From Cryomorphaceae bacterium (GTDB lineage: Bacteria; Bacteroidota; Bacteroidia; Flavobacteriales; Schleiferiaceae), in the NCBI GenBank assembly GCA_022565745.1, contig JAIUMB010000016.1, forward strand, positions 1-23,026: a DNA stretch of 23,026 nt. Reading direction: 5' to 3'. Within the stretch, counting starts at the first letter, position 1; each line of letters begins with the position of its first letter. The notes below the pieces were generated by a model, which was not told where the DNA came from, made no database searches, and was given only the letters and a program-made list of their open reading frames with translations. Position numbers and translations under genes: made by a program. This document shows positions 13,881 through 21,343 of the stretch, in pieces.

Positions 13881-16800
13881 TTAATCTTCCAAATCTTCAA
13901 GTCGATTCAAGAATCTATTCATTTTGCCTCGCGTACTGATGGTGTAGGTGTAAGGCTGTTGACCTTTACCTCCAGCCTTTTTGCGTTTGTCTGGATTGGT
14001 CTCTCTGATGATGGCCATTAACTCGTCGTTTGAAGAATAGAACGACATGAGATTACGACGGTATTCAAAGTAATAGAAATTGCGGTTATCGAGCTCAATG
14101 TAGAGTCTAATCTCATCCCCGCGACGTTTGCGTGCAATTTCCAATACACCGTCTACTTTTCTGTTGATGGGCTCTTTGCCAATACTCCCTATACCCAATT
14201 CGCCCACTGATAAAAAAGCATTTGCCTCAGGCACCCATTCCATTTCAAGATCATTAAACGTGAGGGTATTAATGAGTTCTTTAGGCAGTTTTTCAACCGC
14301 GCCGTAAAGCTCTAATTCGTCGATGTAATTGGCTTTGGTCTTGCCGTCTAACAGTTGATTGATTACTGTCTTGTACGCCTCTCTATTTAGATTGACGCTG
14401 CCTAATTCACTGCGTGATAAAATCTCCTCGGCAATGGCTTTCATAATGTCATCGCTGAAGAAAAAGTCTAGTGCCAATTGCATATCAAGACTAATAATGT
14501 CTTCCTCCAACAGGTGTTCGGCAAAGCCAATGCCTTCAATTTTCACCTGACCCAAGCGATCGCCAAAGCTCAACATGCCATTACCCGTTGTATAACAGTC
14601 GCGGTTGTTGAGAGCCAAGTAGTTCCCCTTCGCAGTAGGGTCACCGATTCGTTCTTCTGAAGCAATGACATAACTGGTCAATTTGTGGTCGTAATACAAC
14701 TTGCCATGCGCCGTAATGATGTCATAAGCCGCATTAGGACTTTGTGGGGTTAGGAAGGCAGAATAACCAGACACAGAGTCGCTGGATATATAGATGCCAT
14801 TGTTAATGGGCATTCTCCCATCTTCCCTTGGCTCGGGTAAGTCGATGACGATGTTCAACGGGTCTATGATGGACTTGAACGCAAACCAATCGGTTAAGAT
14901 GTTTTGACACTCGTGCTGAATGAGGGTGTATCCATCGAATTCCATTGGCTTACGTGCAGCTTCAAGTCTTACGTGACCATAAAATCCAAAGAATGGACTT
15001 AAGTAAAAGTTGTCTTCCTGGGCTATTTCCGTCCGACCAAGGGTATAGCCGTCTCTGTGTACCAAAATTTCTTTAAAGAAAATGGGCCATCCAACGTCAT
15101 CTTCGTCGATGTACTCGTAGTAACCGGTTCCTTTATATTTTTTACGTGAACTGATTTGAATACTCGACTCTAAGAACTCGTGGTAGCGCTTTGTGCGATT
15201 GGCAATGACTCGACTGTTTTCCAATCGCCTCATGTTTGCCCCTGGATCTATAACCACATAGCCTGTATCCGGGTATACGGTGGCGTCGGCTACATTAATT
15301 TCCATGGCTTCAAACACTTCGAGCTCTTCTTCAATCATCGAGAACTTGGCAGAGCCTGCTACGTACTGTAGGGAGTCTTGCATTTTATTGATGGACACCA
15401 TTTTAGAGGAAGGTGTTTCACCTTGCTTTTTCACTTCTATGGTTTTGGGCGAGATGTCCCAACGCGCAAAGTCCATGTAGCTGATGTATTCGTGGATGTC
15501 GAATTTGAAATAATGGGCTGGATCATTTAAGGTGAATAGTCCTCGGTCTTCGTCAAAGTTTACGTCTCCTCGTGCATTCTGCATAGAAAATGCCCAAGGT
15601 GCATTTTGGTCACGCCTTACACGAAAAGCCATTTTGTCGGCCGAAAATTTTCGATTTTGAAATAAGAAGTCTTTAGATTCACTCTCCGCATCGAGATAGG
15701 CAATGTTGACATTCCCTCGTAAGGCATCAGGGCCGTAAACGAGTTCGCCGTGAGCCGTCATGCCAATATCGTCATACAACTGAAAGGCTTTATCGGTATT
15801 GCGTGCGTATAGTTTGTCGTTGTAAGGCTCCCAATGAATGTTGGTTTTGGTGTTGGTGACGTGCGGGTATTGCGTGCCAGCGGTTTGCTCTTCAATTTCA
15901 AAGGTAGATGCCAGTCCGTTGGTTGAGTCCGGGAAAAAGAAAAACTCGTCGGATACGGCGTTAGCTGTGAGGTATTCAATCACCCCGTCGCCTCGGAGGC
16001 CTTTATTGCTGAGATTAATGGTGTTGGTGAACCGTCCTTTGCCACCATAAGCCGGGTAACCGTTCTCTGGAGTTTCACGAATAAAACCAAGGGAGTAGTC
16101 GGGTTGAACCTTAAGCGGTTCGTGGATGTCGGGGAAAATTCCGGCGCTGACAAACACACCAGTAAATTCAATACTTTCGGTTTTGGCATTGTCCAAACTG
16201 TCAATTTCAAAAGGTTCTAGTTCCACGTAAAATTCCTTTCGGTCATAGACCCCATCAAATATTTTTGGGTTGTCGAAATAGACATAACTCTCCCTTGCGG
16301 ATCTAAAAATGGGGTATTCAGGGTGTCTTTCTTTGCTTGATTTATTGTTAGGCTTGTCGATGAGAATATCTCCGGTTAAGTCTTGGAGGACATTTTGCAC
16401 GTCGACCAATCTTTTTTGTCCATCAACACCTGGTTTAAAGCTTTCTACTTTAAATCGCATGGAGTCAATATCGGTCATATTTAAACGAAATTGATCGTAT
16501 ATAAAGGAAAAGTTATGGCCCCAAAAGGCAAAACGCCCAGCGGCAATCGCACCGTTGAAGTCAAAGTTGAGGTCTTTGTGCATTACAATTTTACGCTCGT
16601 AAGGAAAAAGACGAACTTGTTGAGAATCACTGAGGGCAATGGCTTGTACCCCATTGATGGTTAAGTCATTGTCGAGTAAGCTCAGCATGGCGTTCGGGGC
16701 ACCTTCAATTTGTGATACAAAGGTGATGACATCGTAGTCTACTTTTTCTTCGTAGTAATTGATGTAGTCCATCACCTGTTCACCAAACGTCATTTCATCT

Positions 16801-18281
16801 CGGTTCATATTAAAAGTGCCAAACCCCTGAACCGCTAAAGTCATGGCAAAAATGCGGGCACTTCTTATATCAAAACGCATGTATCGCGAAAGCTCTTCCA
16901 TGGTAAATGTGCTTTTGTTGTGTCCGTGAATGAGATCGCGCACATCATAAAGTGGACTGCGATCAGAAAATCCTCGTAACTCATCAAATCGCTCATCGCG
17001 GAAATAGTAATTCGATTCGATAATAACTGGGGTTTGTGTGCCAATATTGGAGTTTGAAATTAGCATTTTAGGCTCGTCCATTTTCCACCGCAAGGACTCA
17101 AATGCCATGTTCACTTTGTGATAGGTGTTGGTGAATTTAGACTTACTCAACCCTTTGTTTTCGCGAATAAATGTGACGGTTTTTTGTTCGGGAATCAAAC
17201 GCATATACACTTTGGGGTGGTATATGGAGTCGTTATCGAGATAGATGGTAAGTTCTATTTTATCGGAAGTGAAGATGTCGCCTTTTAGTGCAAAGCGATC
17301 GCCTCGGGTAATCACTTTAGGCTCGCCGTCGTAATAAAAAACAAAATATGCCGGGGTTTGATCTGTGCCCGAGCCATAAATTCTTCTACCGATAACGGAA
17401 ATACCGCCTTGGAAATTGACATTTTCGGCAATGTCTTTAATGGAGATGTCGTTGCGATACGAGGTAAACCTGGGGAAGGTAGCAGATTCAGGATCACTCC
17501 TTGCACTAAGTCGCTCCTCCAGTCGCCCCATAACGGGTTCAATGGGGTAAACTTCTGTATAAAGGGTGACGCTGTCGGCTTCGAAGTTTGACTTGTTGGT
17601 GAGGAGGGTATAGGTAGAAAACTCGGCCCTGGCGCTGTCGCGCGACAAACCGGCACGTTCCCAGTACATCTCACCTTTACTGCCCGACCATTCAAAAGAA
17701 GATGGGGTGTATATTCCATTGGTGTTTTCTATATAAGTTGAGTCACTTTTTAAAGTGGCATAGATATCAACTTCGCTAAATTCAAAAAACGGTTCGTTAG
17801 AGAATTTCATTTCGTAACCACCAAAGTATTTCCAGGTAATCATGTTGTCCTCGTATAGCGTTTCCTCATAGAAAACGCCATAAAAAACTGCCAATTGGTC
17901 GCGGGTTAATCTACTCGGACTCCTCTTGCTGTAAGTCTCCAAATAATTTACCCAATCGCTGACCATGTCTTCTTCTTCTTGATAAGCCACGTGCATGATG
18001 GAGCGGAAATAGTGATTCCAACTTTCAAAGTTAACGATGCGCTTTTTTAGAAAATGATTTGATGTGGTGATGATTGTATTCTGCCAATCGGCAGTAAGAT
18101 CTGTATGCCAAACTTCAGAAAAGGCCTCGATGAGCGCCTCTGTTCCTGCTCGGTCATCGTCGCGAAGTAATTTGGTGACCTGACTCAGATAGTTTTCGGG
18201 GTCTTGCTCAAAGTTTTTAACTTTTTGGGCAATAAGGCTTGAGGAAAAGAAAATAATGCCAAAAACGAGTAGGTATCTCAT
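13881..18281 (-). CDS. Very large exported protein of unknown function, 1466 aa
   Basis: I do not recognise a named domain. The chosen start (ATG at 18281) gives a clear signal peptide (MRYLLVFGIIFFSSSLIAQ) with no lipobox cysteine; upstream in-frame starts would overlap the prmA stop. The N-terminal 160 or so residues look helical (EDPENYLSQ, helices with Trp and Tyr). From about residue 160 to the end the protein looks beta-rich, with alternating short strands and acidic turns and no further membrane segment. Residues about 760-835 and 853-928 form an internal repeat: KGLRGDGVIEYLTA aligns with DALRGNVNIAYLDA, and TNIHWEPYNDKLYARN with GDVNFDEDRGLFTLND. Only two cysteines lie in the mature part. 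The tail is basic (KRKKAGGKG) and lacks a T9SS sorting domain, so a periplasmic or outer-membrane-associated location is likely. It starts 5 bp after prmA and ends at a terminator. Confidence 0.85.
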   Translation of the reverse strand: MRYLLVFGIIFFSSSLIAQKVKNFEQDPENYLSQVTKLLRDDDRAGTEALIEAFSEVWHTDLTADWQNTIITTSNHFLKKRIVNFESWNHYFRSIMHVAYQEEEDMVSDWVNYLETYSKRSPSRLTRDQLAVFYGVFYEETLYEDNMITWKYFGGYEMKFSNEPFFEFSEVDIYATLKSDSTYIENTNGIYTPSSFEWSGSKGEMYWERAGLSRDSARAEFSTYTLLTNKSNFEADSVTLYTEVYPIEPVMGRLEERLSARSDPESATFPRFTSYRNDISIKDIAENVNFQGGISVIGRRIYGSGTDQTPAYFVFYYDGEPKVITRGDRFALKGDIFTSDKIELTIYLDNDSIYHPKVYMRLIPEQKTVTFIRENKGLSKSKFTNTYHKVNMAFESLRWKMDEPKMLISNSNIGTQTPVIIESNYYFRDERFDELRGFSDRSPLYDVRDLIHGHNKSTFTMEELSRYMRFDIRSARIFAMTLAVQGFGTFNMNRDEMTFGEQVMDYINYYEEKVDYDVITFVSQIEGAPNAMLSLLDNDLTINGVQAIALSDSQQVRLFPYERKIVMHKDLNFDFNGAIAAGRFAFWGHNFSFIYDQFRLNMTDIDSMRFKVESFKPGVDGQKRLVDVQNVLQDLTGDILIDKPNNKSSKERHPEYPIFRSARESYVYFDNPKIFDGVYDRKEFYVELEPFEIDSLDNAKTESIEFTGVFVSAGIFPDIHEPLKVQPDYSLGFIRETPENGYPAYGGKGRFTNTINLSNKGLRGDGVIEYLTANAVSDEFFFFPDSTNGLASTFEIEEQTAGTQYPHVTNTKTNIHWEPYNDKLYARNTDKAFQLYDDIGMTAHGELVYGPDALRGNVNIAYLDAESESKDFLFQNRKFSADKMAFRVRRDQNAPWAFSMQNARGDVNFDEDRGLFTLNDPAHYFKFDIHEYISYMDFARWDISPKTIEVKKQGETPSSKMVSINKMQDSLQYVAGSAKFSMIEEELEVFEAMEINVADATVYPDTGYVVIDPGANMRRLENSRVIANRTKRYHEFLESSIQISSRKKYKGTGYYEYIDEDDVGWPIFFKEILVHRDGYTLGRTEIAQEDNFYLSPFFGFYGHVRLEAARKPMEFDGYTLIQHECQNILTDWFAFKSIIDPLNIVIDLPEPREDGRMPINNGIYISSDSVSGYSAFLTPQSPNAAYDIITAHGKLYYDHKLTSYVIASEERIGDPTAKGNYLALNNRDCYTTGNGMLSFGDRLGQVKIEGIGFAEHLLEEDIISLDMQLALDFFFSDDIMKAIAEEILSRSELGSVNLNREAYKTVINQLLDGKTKANYIDELELYGAVEKLPKELINTLTFNDLEMEWVPEANAFLSVGELGIGSIGKEPINRKVDGVLEIARKRRGDEIRLYIELDNRNFYYFEYRRNLMSFYSSNDELMAIIRETNPDKRKKAGGKGQQPYTYTISTRGKMNRFLNRLEDLED

Positions 18282-18286
18282 ATGAT

Positions 18287-19132
18287 TTATTGTAATTGCA
18301 GGTGTAGTACCATCCATTCGTTGTGTTTCCATTGCTTGCGCAATGCGAGTCCTGTTGCGTCACATACTTCTAAGATGCTGGGGACGTCTTCTTCGTAAAA
18401 CCCACTGAGCATGAGGTGCCCGCCACGCTTTAAATGCTTGACGTAGGTAGGGATGTCCTCGAGCAGTACATTGCGGTTGATATTTGCAAGTATAATGCCG
18501 AAACTGCTGTTTGGTTGCAAGTTGTGCTTGTCTCCACAAACGGCGTATTCTGGTGGTTGTTGCTTGTTGGCCTCGAAATTTTCAATGGTGTTTTCTACGG
18601 CCCACGCATCAACGTCTATGGCGTGTATGGTTTTGGCCCCTTTCATGCGGGCAAAAAGGCCCAAGACCCCGGTGCCACACCCCATGTCTAATACCGACTC
18701 TCCCACAAAATCTAGTGCTTCGTTCATCGAAGCAATCATTTGTCGGGTCGTAGAATGATGTCCGGTGCCAAAGGCCATGCGCGGCATGATGCACATGGTA
18801 TACGTGAAATCACCATCTTTGGGTGCATCGTGGAATGGCGCGTAAATACAACAAAGGGAGTCAATAATCACTGGCTGAAAGGAGCTCTCCCATTCGGCAT
18901 TCCAGTTCTTTCTGGGGTGTACAACTTGTTCTATTCCAATACCGGCTTCATCGGGTAATTGATCCAATACCTTGGTCATGTCGCTTTCAAAGTCGTCTAT
19001 GGGTATATATGCAGAAACGCCATTATCTGTATCTTCAAAGCTTTCAAAGGGAAATTCACTGAGCAATGCAACAATGATGTCGTTCCAAGTTTCGGGGTTG
19101 CTGTTGCGAATGTTGAGGCCAATGTAGTCCAT
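18287..19132 (-). CDS. prmA: Ribosomal protein L11 methyltransferase
   Basis: PrmA trimethylates ribosomal protein L11 using S-adenosylmethionine. The 281-residue product has an N-terminal substrate-recognition part (about 1-80), then MAFGTGHHSTTRQM with FGTGHH at 121-126, the SAM-binding motif VLDMGCGTG at 147-155, the acidic IDVD after the second strand, and LANINRNVL at 215-223 in place of the usual NIL-type motif. I start it at the ATG at 19132 (MDYIGLNIR). A GTG at 19156 is in frame but overlaps the -7 box at 19156-19163. It is followed after 5 bp by the 1466-residue gene, so the two are probably one transcript, although a functional tie is not evident. Confidence 0.94.
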   Translation of the reverse strand: MDYIGLNIRNSNPETWNDIIVALLSEFPFESFEDTDNGVSAYIPIDDFESDMTKVLDQLPDEAGIGIEQVVHPRKNWNAEWESSFQPVIIDSLCCIYAPFHDAPKDGDFTYTMCIMPRMAFGTGHHSTTRQMIASMNEALDFVGESVLDMGCGTGVLGLFARMKGAKTIHAIDVDAWAVENTIENFEANKQQPPEYAVCGDKHNLQPNSSFGIILANINRNVLLEDIPTYVKHLKRGGHLMLSGFYEEDVPSILEVCDATGLALRKQWKHNEWMVLHLQLQ

Positions 19133-19155
19133 GCAGATGGTAAATAGATTAGCCA

Positions 19156-19163
19156 CAAAGGTA
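19156..19163 (-). promoter_or_regulatory. Promoter -7 box for prmA
   Basis: The minus strand reads TACCTTTG, an exact TAnnTTTG, ending 23 bp before the prmA ATG and starting about 19 bp after the SRP RNA end. Confidence 0.6.
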
Positions 19164-19187
19164 GGCTACTGCACGGGAAATAAAAAA

Positions 19188-19287
19188 GGGACAAGCTGAC
19201 CATATCACACCGCTACGACCGGATACCCTTGCTTCCTTCCGGATCTGGGGGGGTTCACCAGGAGCTGGTTGTATGGGACTTGTCCCG
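19188..19287 (-). ncRNA. ffs: Signal recognition particle RNA, small bacterial (4.5S) type
   Basis: This roughly 100-nt RNA forms the scaffold for Ffh in co-translational membrane targeting. On the minus strand the ends pair (GGGACAAG with CTTGTCCC), giving one long hairpin. The apical part has the conserved CCGGAAGGAAGCAAGGG element, with the GGAA tetraloop and the internal loop bound by the Ffh M domain, and the companion strand GGTGAACCCCCCCAG. A six-T run follows the closing stem and may help termination. An exact -7 box (19293-19300) places transcription start at about 19287, matching the RNA 5' end. Confidence 0.95.
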
Positions 19288-19292
19288 AGCGG

Positions 19293-19300
19293 CAAAAGTA
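19293..19300 (-). promoter_or_regulatory. Promoter -7 box for the SRP RNA
   Basis: The minus strand reads TACTTTTG, an exact TAnnTTTG, six bases before the folded 5' end of the RNA. This spacing is an internal check on where transcription starts relative to the box in this genome. Confidence 0.7.
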
Positions 19301-19325
19301 AAGTATAATGGGGAAACGGGGAAGC

Positions 19326-20087
19326 TTATCCGTAAATTTCGTTGAGGATATCGGCAATGCGTACACCTGCCTGAAGTAAGCGCAGCTTAACGGTATCAAA
19401 ATGATTGTATTGGTAGCGGTAACCAAGTTGTTCGCCGGGATAATTGTATATGCCTTCGCGGTACGACATGGATTCAACGGCCCATTCTCGCGGACCAGTA
19501 TTTCGCCATTGTTTCAGCTCTATTTTGGTTGGTGTGGGAAGGTTTTTGGCCAATTCGGTATAACTCATTTTGTACCCATCAATCATTTCACTGTCCCATA
19601 CCCGATGTAAATTACTGGGATTGCCAAACCATTTTACGCGAATGGCATTTCCACCTTTGTCTTCGGCACGACCTACGTGCAATGGTTGGTGAATATCGCC
19701 AATGAGGTGAACCAGCATACGCACCAAATCTCGCTCTACGTCTATCTCAAGTGTGTTGTTTTTAAGGCTGTCGATGATGGTCTCTATGGCCCAAATGACA
19801 TCGCCATCGGGATTTTTTTCACTTTCATCATACGTGCCTCCATCAGGAATGCTTACGTAGTGCCAAGGGTTTAGGTGACGGGTATTCGGTGCAGATTTTA
19901 TTTCGTCCATCCAGGTAGAGGCCAAGGCCAAACTTTCTTCGCCCATGATTTTTTGCAGATTCTTTTTGGCTTTTTTGCTCAAGTGCTGAGTGGCGATTTC
20001 TCCGGTGACGCGATGACCAGTAGCGCCCCATCCATAAGAAAAGAGAGGTGTTATGCCGATAAGAAGAGAAAGAATGATAGATTTCAT
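19326..20087 (-). CDS. Secreted S1/P1-family nuclease
   Basis: This is a zinc-dependent nuclease of the S1/P1 family, which cuts single-stranded DNA and RNA and removes 3' phosphates from nucleotides. With the ATG at 20087 it has 253 residues and a signal peptide ending FSYG; the mature protein begins with Trp20, which must be exposed at the N-terminus to bind zinc. All nine zinc ligands of nuclease P1 have equivalents: Trp20, His25, Asp61, His76, His127, Asp131, His137, His161 and Asp165 (GHRVTGEIA, LNPWHYV, HLIGDIHQPLH, NLHRVWDSE). The likely role is nutrient or phosphate scavenging in the periplasm or outside. The frame extends upstream to an ATG at 20186, but those 33 residues precede the signal peptide. 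An unusual hairpin precedes the start. Confidence 0.92.
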   Translation of the reverse strand: MKSIILSLLIGITPLFSYGWGATGHRVTGEIATQHLSKKAKKNLQKIMGEESLALASTWMDEIKSAPNTRHLNPWHYVSIPDGGTYDESEKNPDGDVIWAIETIIDSLKNNTLEIDVERDLVRMLVHLIGDIHQPLHVGRAEDKGGNAIRVKWFGNPSNLHRVWDSEMIDGYKMSYTELAKNLPTPTKIELKQWRNTGPREWAVESMSYREGIYNYPGEQLGYRYQYNHFDTVKLRLLQAGVRIADILNEIYG

Positions 20088-20090
20088 ATG

Positions 20091-20127
20091 AAAAAAAGCA
20101 GGTGTCAAAAACCCTAAAAACACCTGC
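20091..20127 (-). promoter_or_regulatory. Terminator-like hairpin in the nuclease leader, just before the start codon
   Basis: On the minus strand GCAGGTGT (20127-20120) and ACACCTGC (20105-20098) are perfect 8-bp arms around a 14-base loop, followed at once by seven T (20097-20091). The nuclease ATG begins 4 bases later. This is the shape of an intrinsic terminator, or of a hairpin that controls ribosome access. Confidence 0.6.
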
Positions 20128-20195
20128 ACAAGCCGAGAAAAAGGTTTAACGATATGGGTTTTTGAATTATTGGTAAATGTTATCATTTGCCGTTA

Positions 20196-20203
20196 CAAAG
20201 GTA
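20196..20203 (-). promoter_or_regulatory. Promoter -7 box for the nuclease leader
   Basis: The minus strand reads TACCTTTG, an exact TAnnTTTG. Transcription from here would start at about 20190, giving a leader of about 100 nt before the ATG at 20087, much longer than for other genes in the window. Confidence 0.55.
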
Positions 20204-20242
20204 GGGCACGGAATATTTATGCGTGTTTTATTAAATCGTTTT

Positions 20243-20278
20243 AAAAAAATAACGGGGGAATACCCCGTTATTTTTTTT
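20243..20278 (-). terminator. Intrinsic terminator of recA
   Basis: An A run and ATAACGGGG (to 20257) pair with CCCCGTTAT (from 20263) and a T run to 20278, around a 5-base loop. It lies 12 bp after the recA stop. The symmetric A and T runs would also stop transcription in the other direction. Confidence 0.9.
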
Positions 20279-20289
20279 GATAAAAATAA

Positions 20290-21282
20290 TTACGATAATT
20301 GTTCCCTGATTTTAGCCTCTATTTCGTCGGTTAATTCGGGGTTGTCGGCCAGCATATTGCGTACGGCTTCGCGACCTTGACCCAGTTTGGTGTCGTCGTA
20401 GCTGTACCAACTACCGCTCTTCTTCACGATGCCATGTTCTGCGCCCAGATCGATGATCTCACCGATGCGCGAAATACCCTCCCCGTACATAATGTCGAAT
20501 TCAGCTGAACGGAATGGCGGTGCAACTTTGTTTTTCACCACTTTCACGCGTACGTGGTTACCCATCACAGTGTCGCCGTCTTTGATCTGTGTGGACCGGC
20601 GAATGTCGATACGTACAGAGGCATAGAATTTAAGGGCGTTACCCCCAGTGGTTGTTTCCGGGTTTCCAAACATCACTCCAATTTTCTCGCGCAATTGGTT
20701 GATGAAAATACATGTGCAGTTTGTTTTACTAATGGAAGCCGTAAGTTTTCTCAATGCTTGTGACATCAATCGGGCGTGTAAACCCATTTTGCTGTCGCCC
20801 ATTTCGCCTTCGATTTCGCTTTTTGGTGTCAATGCCGCAACCGAGTCGATGACGACGATATCTACAGCGCCGGAGCGAATGAGGTTGTCGGCAATTTCTA
20901 AGGCTTGCTCACCGTTATCCGGTTGAGAAATGATTAGATCTTCCGTGACTACCCCTAGTTTTTCTGCATAAAAACGGTCAAATGCGTGCTCGGCATCAAT
21001 AAAAGCGGCAATGCCTCCTTTTTTCTGAACCTCTGCTATGGCGTGAATGGTCAAGGTGGTTTTACCGGATGATTCCGGACCGTAAATTTCTACCACTCTA
21101 CCACGCGGATAACCTCCTATGCCCAAGGCAACATCGAGGGCAATGGAGCCAGAGGAAATGGAGTCTATGTTGACTACAGGCTCATCGCCCATACGCATTA
21201 CGGCGCCTTTTCCGTATGCTTTGTCTAGTTTATCCATTGTAAGCTTGAGGGCTTTTAATTTGGCGTCTTTTTCGTTACTCAT
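20290..21282 (-). CDS. recA: RecA recombinase
   Basis: RecA forms filaments on single-stranded DNA, drives strand exchange and triggers SOS cleavage of LexA. The 330-residue product has MDKLDKAYGKGAVMRMGD, Walker A GPESSGKTT at 68-76 (E. coli 66-74), the catalytic Glu in FIDAEHAFD, Walker B VDIVVIDSVAAL, loop 1 EGEMGDSKMGLHARLMSQALRKL, loop 2 FINQLREKIGVMFGNPETTTGG, and KVVKNKVAPPFR. It lacks the long acidic tail of E. coli RecA (353 residues) and ends at EIEAKIREQLS. The start is the ATG at 21282; the frame opens earlier, but the exact -7 box at 21297-21304 lies between. A 14-bp palindrome overlaps its -33 element. Confidence 0.98.
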   Translation of the reverse strand: MSNEKDAKLKALKLTMDKLDKAYGKGAVMRMGDEPVVNIDSISSGSIALDVALGIGGYPRGRVVEIYGPESSGKTTLTIHAIAEVQKKGGIAAFIDAEHAFDRFYAEKLGVVTEDLIISQPDNGEQALEIADNLIRSGAVDIVVIDSVAALTPKSEIEGEMGDSKMGLHARLMSQALRKLTASISKTNCTCIFINQLREKIGVMFGNPETTTGGNALKFYASVRIDIRRSTQIKDGDTVMGNHVRVKVVKNKVAPPFRSAEFDIMYGEGISRIGEIIDLGAEHGIVKKSGSWYSYDDTKLGQGREAVRNMLADNPELTDEIEAKIREQLS

Positions 21283-21296
21283 AATTCTTTTTTTTA

Positions 21297-21327
21297 CAAA
21301 TGTACAATCAATAATCTTTACTTGCAA
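21297..21327 (-). promoter_or_regulatory. recA promoter
   Basis: On the minus strand TTG (21327-21325), a 20-bp spacer and TACATTTG (21304-21297) match the Bacteroidota promoter consensus. The -7 box ends 14 bp before the recA ATG. Confidence 0.75.
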
Positions 21328-21331
21328 GTAA
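21318..21331. promoter_or_regulatory. Perfect 14-bp palindrome over the recA -33 element, candidate SOS operator
   Basis: TTACTTGCAAGTAA equals its own reverse complement and covers the -33 TTG of the recA promoter. recA is a standard LexA target in many bacteria, so a LexA-type operator is a natural reading. lexA is not in the window and I cannot match the motif to a described Bacteroidota LexA site. Confidence 0.5.
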
Positions 21332-21343
21332 TATCTTACAAAA

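Noticed and set aside
14359..17719. Several 60-135-codon frames inside the 1466-residue gene on both strands
   Set aside because: They are shadows of a single uninterrupted frame with a signal peptide and coherent repeats.
19205..19477. A 90-codon minus-strand frame across 19205-19477
   Set aside because: It runs through the SRP RNA and the 3' end of the nuclease gene in another frame. The RNA fold and promoter explain the sequence.
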